This document shows positions 58,094 to 64,000 of a DNA stretch of 64,000 bases, piece after piece. A program made the position numbers and the translations under genes. The notes beneath the pieces were generated by a model. The model was not told the origin of the DNA. It did no database searches and saw only the letters and a list, made by a program, of their open reading frames with translations. This DNA comes from Bog-756 sp963741055 (GTDB lineage Bacteria > Actinomycetota > Acidimicrobiia > Acidimicrobiales > RAAP-2): the NCBI GenBank assembly GCA_963741055.1, contig CAVUGU010000002.1, positions 1 through 64,000 on the forward strand, in the 5' to 3' direction. Numbering within the stretch: the stretch's first letter is position 1; each line of letters starts with the position of its first letter.

Positions 58094-59389
58094 TCAGGCG
58101 AAGCTCACCAGGTGGTAGTCGCGCTTGCCGCGTCGCAGCACCACGTACCGCCCCGCGATGAGATCCCCCGCGTGGATGGCGCGCTCCGCGTCGCGTTCGC
58201 GACGGTTGTTGACGTACACACCGCCCTGTTCGACCGTCGCGCGGGCCCGGCTCTTCGACGGCAGGATCCCGGTCTCGGCCAGGAGATCGACGAGTGACAC
58301 TCCACCGTCGTCGAGACGGCCGCGAGCGAGGGAGGTGGAGGGCGCCTCGGCGAACACCTCGAGGAGCGACCGCTCGTCGAGCCCGGCGATCCCTTCGCCT
58401 CCTTCTCCGAAGAGCGCCGCCGCGGCCTGCTCGGCCCGTTCGGTCTCCAGCGGGCCGTGCACGAGGGTGCAGACCTGCCGGGCGAGCTCGCGCTGGGCCT
58501 CGCGGTGCTCGGGGTGCTCCACGGTCGCACGATCGAGATCGGTGATCGCGTCGTGCGGGAGGAAGGTGAAGTACCGCAGATAGGTCCCGACCACCTCGTC
58601 CTCGGTGCGGAGGAAGAATTGGTACAGCTGGTAGGGGCTGGTTCGGGCCGGGTCGAGCCAGACCGTGCCCGTCTCGGTCTTCCCGAACTTGGTGCCGTCG
58701 GCCTTCACCACGAGCGGGGTGGTCAGCCCCCACGCCTCCTCCCGGCGGAGGCGCCGGATCAGGTCGATGCCCATGGTGATGTTCCCCCACTGGTCGCTTC
58801 CTCCGAGCTGGAGGCGGCAGCCGAACGCGTCGAACAGGTGGAGGAAGTCGTACGCCTGGAGGAGCATGTAGCTGAACTCGGTGTAGGAGATGCCCTGCTC
58901 GGGTCGTGCCAGCCGGGTTCGCACCGAGTCCTTGGCGGTCATCTGACCGACGGTGAAGTGCTTGCCCACCTCTCGGAGGAACTCGAGGAGCGACAGCGAG
59001 CCGAGCCACTCCGAGTTGTCGACGAGGACCGCGTTCGTTCCCCCTCCACCGCTGTCGAGCTCGAGAAAGCTCCGCAGCTGGGCGTGGATGCCCTCGGTGT
59101 TCCGACGTAGCTCCTCGGCAGAGAGCAGTGTGCGCTCCTCGGACTTGCCCCCGGGGTCGCCGATCAAGCCGGTCGCGCCGCCGGCCACCGCGATCGGGCG
59201 GTGACCCGCGAGCTGCAGCCGGCGCAGGTTGCACAGCTGGAGAAGATGGCCGACGTGGAGGCTGTCGGCCGTCGGGTCGAAACCGCTGTAGGCGGTCAGG
59301 GAGTCTCCGACGAGGTGGTCGGCGAGCGCGGGGTCGGTCATCTGGTGAACGAGTCCGCGGAACCGGAGATCCTCGAGCAGCGTGACCAT
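58094..59389 (-). CDS. tyrS: Tyrosyl-tRNA synthetase
   Basis: 431 aa, class I. HIGH-like motif FDPTADSLHVGHLLQL (about 38-53), tyrosine-binding SYMLLQAYDFLHLFDAFGCR and GGSDQWGNITMGIDLIRRL. The KMSKS-type motif is KADGTKFGKTETGTVWLD, the KFGKT form usual in bacterial TyrRS. The C-terminal S4 RNA-binding domain is at about 360-431. ATG 59389 has a CAGGCT box six bases upstream. Intact. Confidence 0.97.
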   Translation of the reverse strand: MVTLLEDLRFRGLVHQMTDPALADHLVGDSLTAYSGFDPTADSLHVGHLLQLCNLRRLQLAGHRPIAVAGGATGLIGDPGGKSEERTLLSAEELRRNTEGIHAQLRSFLELDSGGGGTNAVLVDNSEWLGSLSLLEFLREVGKHFTVGQMTAKDSVRTRLARPEQGISYTEFSYMLLQAYDFLHLFDAFGCRLQLGGSDQWGNITMGIDLIRRLRREEAWGLTTPLVVKADGTKFGKTETGTVWLDPARTSPYQLYQFFLRTEDEVVGTYLRYFTFLPHDAITDLDRATVEHPEHREAQRELARQVCTLVHGPLETERAEQAAAALFGEGGEGIAGLDERSLLEVFAEAPSTSLARGRLDDGGVSLVDLLAETGILPSKSRARATVEQGGVYVNNRRERDAERAIHAGDLIAGRYVVLRRGKRDYHLVSFA

Positions 59390-59395
59390 CGCATC

Positions 59396-59401
59396 AGCCT
59401 G
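59396..59401 (-). promoter_or_regulatory. Candidate leaderless -10 box of tyrS (CAGGCT)
   Basis: CAGGCT (TAGGCT-like) ends six bases before the tyrS ATG. No ribosome binding site is visible there. Confidence 0.3.
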
Positions 59402-59428
59402 CCACGCGTGCACCGCGCGGACGGGCGC

Positions 59429-59434
59429 TACGAT
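59429..59434 (+). promoter_or_regulatory. Candidate -10 box (TACGAT) of the carotenoid oxygenase gene
   Basis: TACGAT lies 45 bases before ATG 59479, which has its own GGGAGAAGGA binding site, so this gene has a normal leader. The -35 is unclear. Confidence 0.3.
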
Positions 59435-59478
59435 CGCCTTCCCGTCGCCCGGCCGGGTGGCGTGCCGGGAGAAGGACC

Positions 59479-60825
59479 ATGGCGAACCCGTACCTGCACG
59501 GAAACTTCGCACCGGTGCTCGAGGAGCGGACCGAGGAGCACCGACTTCCGACAACCGGCGCGATCCCACCCGACCTCGAGGGCGCGCTGCTCCGCAACGG
59601 TCCGAACCCGGTCGTCGTGCCCGAGGACGAGGACGAGTACCACTGGTTCCGCGGTGACGGCATGATCCACGCGATCACCCTCCGCGACGGGCAGGCCGCC
59701 GGGTACCGCAACCGCTTCGTCCGGACCCGGGCGCTCGCCGCCAAGCTCGGCACCGAACCTCCGAGGGGGCCGGTCGAGCCGATCGACGGTCCGGCCAACA
59801 CCCACGTGATCCGCTTCGCCGCCACGATCCTCGCTCTCGCCGAGTCGGGGTTCCCCCATGCCCTCTCCTCGGACCTCGAACGGGCCCGTGTCGAGGACTT
59901 CGACGGCCAACTCGCCTCTCCGATGACCGCCCACCCGAAGGTCGATCCGGCGACGGGTGCGCTCCACTTCTTCGGCGTCGACGTGTTCGGGCCCCCGTTC
60001 CTCCGTTACCACGTTGCCGACCCGGCGGGAAGGCTCGAGCGCACCCAGGAGATCGACATCCCCCGCGCGACGATGATGCACGACTTCGCGGTCACCGAGA
60101 CCCGAGTGGTCTTCCTCGACCTTCCGATCCTCTTCGATCTCGACCTGGCCGCGAGCGGCCGATCGCTCCCCTTCCGCTGGATGCCCGACGCGGGCGCCCG
60201 CGTCGGGCTGATGGACCGGACGGCGCGTGAGCCGCGGATGCGATGGATCGCCATGGACCCGAGCTACGTCTTCCACATCCTCAACGCCTACGACGAAGGC
60301 GACACCGTCGTCCTCGACGTGCTCCGCTACGACCGGGCGTTCGACACCCCACCCGGCGGCCCGATCAGCTCGTGTTTGCCGACTCTCACCCGTTGGACCG
60401 TCGACCCCGCCGCCAACCGGGTCAAAGAGGAGCCCCTCGACGACGCTCCGGCCGAATTCCCGCGCATCGACGAGTCGGTGAGCGGGCGGATGCATCGCTA
60501 CGGGTACTGCACGCTGCTCGGAGAGGACGCGGCCGAACCTACCTTTCTCGGGCTGATCAAGTACGACTTCGGGCGTGACGAGACCACCCGGTTCGATCCC
60601 GGCCCGTACCGTTCCGCAGGCGAGCCGGTCTTCGTCCGGGGCGCGGAGGGGCGCCACGAGGACGAAGGGTGGGTGCTGACCGTCGTCTACGACGCGGCCC
60701 GTGACGGAAGCGACCTGGTGATCCTCGACGCGACCTCCTTCGGAGGTCCACCGGTCGCGACCGTCGAGCTGCCCGCCCGGGTGCCCTACGGGTTCCACGG
60801 ATCGTGGCTGCCCGCAGGCTCCTGA
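59479..60825 (+). CDS. Carotenoid cleavage oxygenase family protein
   Basis: Non-haem iron dioxygenase (448 aa) of the RPE65/lignostilbene dioxygenase family. All four iron-binding histidines are visible: LASPMTAHPKVDPATG (about 152), ATMMHDFAVTETRVVF (about 199), PSYVFHILNAYDEGD (about 264) and VPYGFHGSWLPAGS (about 440). The N-terminal GNFAPVLEERTEEHRLPTTG and ALLRNGPNPVV match the family. The substrate (apocarotenoid or stilbene) is undetermined, and no carotenoid genes lie nearby. Confidence 0.93.
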   Translation: MANPYLHGNFAPVLEERTEEHRLPTTGAIPPDLEGALLRNGPNPVVVPEDEDEYHWFRGDGMIHAITLRDGQAAGYRNRFVRTRALAAKLGTEPPRGPVEPIDGPANTHVIRFAATILALAESGFPHALSSDLERARVEDFDGQLASPMTAHPKVDPATGALHFFGVDVFGPPFLRYHVADPAGRLERTQEIDIPRATMMHDFAVTETRVVFLDLPILFDLDLAASGRSLPFRWMPDAGARVGLMDRTAREPRMRWIAMDPSYVFHILNAYDEGDTVVLDVLRYDRAFDTPPGGPISSCLPTLTRWTVDPAANRVKEEPLDDAPAEFPRIDESVSGRMHRYGYCTLLGEDAAEPTFLGLIKYDFGRDETTRFDPGPYRSAGEPVFVRGAEGRHEDEGWVLTVVYDAARDGSDLVILDATSFGGPPVATVELPARVPYGFHGSWLPAGS

Positions 60826-60885
60826 CTGAGCTGGAAGGACCGCGCGCCACCACTCGCCGAAGCACGGCTGCGAGAATTGGCCCGC

Positions 60886-62172
60886 ATGACCCCGCGACCG
60901 ACCGGGGCGGAACGCGAGTTCCCCGGGCCGATCCTCGGCGGCGACGTCACCGTCCCCTCCTCACGCGAGCTTCGCCGCGCCCGAAGGCCGCGCCGGCGGC
61001 CACTCGAGCGGGTGCTCCGCATCGCCGTGGTGGTGGTCGCCGCATTGGTGCTCCTCGTCGGCCTCGGCTACGGCTACTTCCGTTACGAGTGGGCCAAGGT
61101 CTCCTCGAGCCCGTGCTCGGCGTGCGCGTCGGTCCCGAGCGGACAGCCCTACAACGTGCTGGTGATCGGTTCGGACAGCCGCGCGGGTGAGACCCCGGCG
61201 GAGGCCCTCCACTTCGGGAGCGCGGACAGCGCGGGCGGCCAGCGGAGCGACACCATCAAGATCATCCGGATCGACCCCTCGGCCGGGACGGCTTCTTCGC
61301 TCTCGATCCCGAGGGACACCTACGTGACCCTCTCCGGCATGCCCGCCTCGAGCCAGCTGTCGAGCGCCAACAAGATCAACGCGGCCTTCGGCGCGGGTCC
61401 CGATGCGCTGATCAAGACCATCCAGAACACCTTCGGGATCCCGATCAGCCACTACATCGTGGTCAGTTTCTTCGGTCTCCAGAACGCGGTGGACGCGCTC
61501 GGGGGGATCTCGATGGACTTCCCGTACCCGGTCCGCGACCAGGACTGCTCGACCGGCGTCTGCAACAACAACTCCGGCCTCGCCGTCTCGACGACCGGCT
61601 GCCAGGTCTTGAACGGCGCCGAAGCGCTCGCGCTCTCGCGGTCGCGCTACTTCGAGTACGAGATCGACGGCAGGTGGGTGGCCGACCCGACCGGGGACCT
61701 CGGCAGGATCGAGCGCCAGAACCTGATCATCTCCGCTGCGTTGAACAAGGCGAAGTCCACCTACAACCCGTTCCGCCTGAACGCGCTGTTCACCTCGCTC
61801 GTCCACGACTTCAGCAAGGACGACGGCCTCAGCGCGAACGACATGCTCTCCCTCGCGGAGCACTACCACGCTTTCTCCGGATCGCAGCTCACCACCTTCA
61901 CGTTGCCGACCACCGGCGCGAGCTCCGCGGCGGGCTCGGTCGAGGTGGTCCAACCCGACGAGACCGCACAGCTGCTCGGCCAGTTCCTCGGAGGTGCCCG
62001 CCCGACGATCGTCACCCCGCCGCTCGACGCCGACGGTGCACCTCTGTACCTGCCGGTTACCACGACGACCACCGCACCGGCCCCCGCGGCGTCGAGCGCC
62101 GCGTCGGGTGCCGCGCCGGCCGCCCCCTCGCCGGCGTCGACGATCCCCTCCTACGATCCGCGTCCCTGCTGA
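60886..62172 (+). CDS. LytR-CpsA-Psr family cell-wall glycopolymer ligase
   Basis: 428 aa. A basic cytoplasmic N-terminus and one membrane helix (about 45-68, RIAVVVVAALVLLVGLGYGY) lead to an extracytoplasmic LCP domain: VLVIGSDSRAGETPAEALHF, GGQRSDTIKIIRIDPSAGTA, SLSIPRDTYVTLSG, NAAFGAGPDALIKTIQNTFG, then LALSRSRYFEYEIDGRW and DLGRIERQNLIISAALNKAK. By family it attaches polymers such as arabinogalactan or teichoic acids to peptidoglycan. The tail is Ala/Pro/Thr-rich. ATG 60886 is preferred to a TTG nine bases upstream. Convergent with menD, overlapping by 22 bases. Confidence 0.93.
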   Translation: MTPRPTGAEREFPGPILGGDVTVPSSRELRRARRPRRRPLERVLRIAVVVVAALVLLVGLGYGYFRYEWAKVSSSPCSACASVPSGQPYNVLVIGSDSRAGETPAEALHFGSADSAGGQRSDTIKIIRIDPSAGTASSLSIPRDTYVTLSGMPASSQLSSANKINAAFGAGPDALIKTIQNTFGIPISHYIVVSFFGLQNAVDALGGISMDFPYPVRDQDCSTGVCNNNSGLAVSTTGCQVLNGAEALALSRSRYFEYEIDGRWVADPTGDLGRIERQNLIISAALNKAKSTYNPFRLNALFTSLVHDFSKDDGLSANDMLSLAEHYHAFSGSQLTTFTLPTTGASSAAGSVEVVQPDETAQLLGQFLGGARPTIVTPPLDADGAPLYLPVTTTTTAPAPAASSAASGAAPAAPSPASTIPSYDPRPC

Positions 62173-63971
62173 GCGGTCACGCCCTCCACCGCGCCGGAGA
62201 GGGCCGCGAACAGCGCGCGGTGACGCTCGACGTTGCGGGTGCGCTCCGGAAGGCCGGACCCGGATCACCGACGGCGAGCCGCTCGCGATCCGCTCGGCGA
62301 GCAGCGCCTCGAAGTGATCTCCGCCGGCTTCGTCGATCCGGTCGACCGGCCACCCGAACCCGGCCGCCACCGACGCGGGATCCTGGAACTGGGGTGTGCC
62401 GAAGAGCAACTCGAAGGTTGGTCCGTCGACGAGGGCCGCCTGCTCGAGGAAGGAGAAGATGCCGCCGCCGCGGTTGTCGGCGACGACGACCGTGAGCGGC
62501 AGCGACGGCAGCTCGGCGCCGACCAGCGCGGTGACGTCGTGGAGGAAGGCCAGATCGCCGACAAGAGCGACCGTCGGAGCCCCCGAGCCGATCGCCACAC
62601 CGAGCGCGGTCGAGACGACGCCGTCGATTCCGTTCGCGCCGCGGTTGGCGAAGACGTTAGGTGGTGAGGGACGGGGGGTGGCGAACGACTCGAGGTCGCG
62701 GACCGGCATCGAGGAGGCCACCACCAGGTTCGTCCCCGACGGCAGCGAGGCGAACACCCGGTGCGCGAGCGACGGCTCGTCGAGCCGCTCTGCAAGGAGC
62801 TCGCGGAGGGCCGCACGCAGCCGCGCCTCGGCGGTCGTCCACTCCTGCCACCACTCCCCCTCTCGACGTTCCTTCTTCCGGCCGCCGCGGTGCGTCGTCA
62901 CTCCGCTCGAGGAGGAGCCGGCAGTACGCCGACGGGTCGCAGCGAAGCAGCACCGAGGCGCGGCGCTCCGGGTCCCGCCACGAACCGGCCGGGTCGACGA
63001 CGACCACCCGTGCACCGCGTTCGGCTGCGGCGCCGAGATACGCCTGAACCGGCTTCGAGGCCCATCCGCCACCGAGGCAAAGGACCACTTCAGGCCAGTG
63101 CGCGTCGACGAACGATGCGGTGCGGAGAAGCGGGTCGGCCATGGCGACCACGCCCTCGTCGAGCAGTCGCGCTCCCGAAACGGGATCGGCGAGGAGCGGC
63201 CAGCGCGAACGCGCGGGAGAGCGCGCCGAGCACGCCGGGCTCGCCAGAGCGCGCCCCGGCGACGATCAGGCCTCGGGCCGGCAGTTCTCCGTCAGATGAT
63301 GCCAGCGCGTCGAGCATCTCATCGCTGGGCGCGCCGAGAGCCTCGGGCGCGACGTGCCACGGATCGCCGGAGGACCGACCGGGCTCGGCACCACCGCCGA
63401 GGGAGGGCTCGCCGACCAGCGGCTCACGGAAGGACAGGTTGAGGTGCACCGGTCCGGGACCTTTCGGACCCCTGGTCGCCTCGATCACGCTCCGCGATGC
63501 CACCGAGCGCCACCACGACCGCGAGGACCGGTCGACGACGCCAGGGTCGCAGCGGAAGCGGAGAGCCCCGTCGAAGAGGTCGCGCTGCTCGATGGTCTGA
63601 GGTGCGCCGACGCCGTGCAGCTCGGGGGGGCGGTCCGCGGTGCAGACGAGAAGGGGCACCGAGGCGAGGTCCGCCTCGACCACCGCGGCGTGCAGCTCTG
63701 CCGCCGCGGTCCCACTGGTGGTCACGGTCACCGCCGGCGTGCCCGTCGCCAGCCCGATGCCGAGCGCGGTGAATGCCGCAGATCGCTCGTCGAGCCGCAC
63801 GTGGACCGTGATCCGAGGCTCCGCGGCGAGTGCGAGGGCCAACGGAGCCGATCGCGACCCGGGACAAACGATGGCGTGGGCCACCCTGTTGCGCGCCCAC
63901 TCGTCGGCGAGGGTGGCCGCGTACGCCGCCTGCAGGTCGGCGACCCCACGGTCGTCGGTCGGTACGCTCAC
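62151..63971 (-). CDS. menD: SEPHCHC synthase (menaquinone biosynthesis), three frame breaks
   Basis: Thiamine-diphosphate enzyme adding 2-oxoglutarate-derived succinyl semialdehyde to isochorismate (about 606 aa after repair). N-terminal part: HAIVCPGSRSAPLALALAAE, TALGIGLATGTPAVTVTTSG and GPVHLNLSFREPL. Middle: WPEVVLCLGGGWASKPVQAY. C-terminal ThDP domain: NVFANRGANGIDGVVSTALG, VALVGDLAFLHDVTAL and VVVADNRGGGIFSFLEQAA. Breaks near 63200, 62905 and 62257, each one inserted base; the true end is RTRNVERHRALFAALSG... with a TAG at 62151-62153. GTG 63971 has GGGAG upstream. Confidence 0.92.
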
Positions 63972-64000
63972 CGCGAGCTCCCATGCCGAAGGACGATCGC

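Overview
The window is GC-rich, densely packed actinobacterial chromosome. The signs are an actinobacterial-type integration host factor (mIHF), a helicase-degenerate PriA, a DUF3151 protein, DipZ and a PyrR-controlled pyr operon. The gene order pyrR-pyrB-pyrC-carA-carB-(pyrD)-pyrF ... mihF-gmk-rpoZ-coaBC-metK-priA-def-fmt-rpe-ribD is the classical actinobacterial one. My best guess is a member of the Acidimicrobiia or a related deep lineage; the lineage is inference. No tRNA, rRNA, CRISPR array, prophage or insertion sequence was found, and no gene-free stretch exceeds about 270 bases.

Layout, mostly transcribed leftwards. 0.1-4.0 kb: ECF sigma factor, its anti-sigma factor, a secreted-repeat lipoprotein and the DipZ thiol-redox protein. 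4.1-12.5 kb: arginine operon argC-J-B-D-F-R-G-H, with an ArgR-type operator before argC. 12.7-18.7 kb: infC-rpmI-rplT-SpoU methylase-pheS-pheT. 18.9-21.5 kb: a rightward DUF1844-MFS fusion with a cold-shock-like gene antisense to its tail. 21.5-26.1 kb: rpe-ribD-ribBA-ribH-hisG. 26.1-33.3 kb: mihF-gmk-rpoZ-coaBC-metK-priA-def-fmt. 33.5-38.7 kb: an accessory block splitting pyrF from mihF (5-oxoprolinase pxpA/pxpBC, an unknown protein, a metallo-beta-lactamase-fold hydrolase and a GH1 glycosidase). 38.8-53.5 kb: aroC-K-B-Q, pepP, efp, nusB, pyrR-B-C-carA-B-pyrD-F. 53.5-64.0 kb: prepilin peptidase, Nfu iron-sulfur protein, cysteine-rich and zinc proteins, flavin reductase, lipoprotein, DUF3151, tyrS, carotenoid oxygenase, LytR-CpsA-Psr protein and menD.

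The genes mainly make building blocks (arginine, pyrimidines, chorismate, riboflavin, S-adenosylmethionine, CoA, menaquinone) and support translation. Many neighbours overlap by four bases (ATGA or GTGA), which implies long translationally coupled operons. Several divergent operon heads have a -10-like hexamer 6-7 bases before the start codon, which suggests leaderless mRNAs. A PyrR-recognition-like RNA motif lies just before the pyrR ribosome binding site.

An important caveat: about 26 frame interruptions split otherwise normal genes (pheT, pheS, carA, carB, priA, menD, argB, argF, aroB, pyrB and others). Twenty-five behave as single-base insertions and one as a deletion. Residual sequencing error is the simplest explanation. 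For these genes one feature spans the whole gene, and approximate break positions are given.
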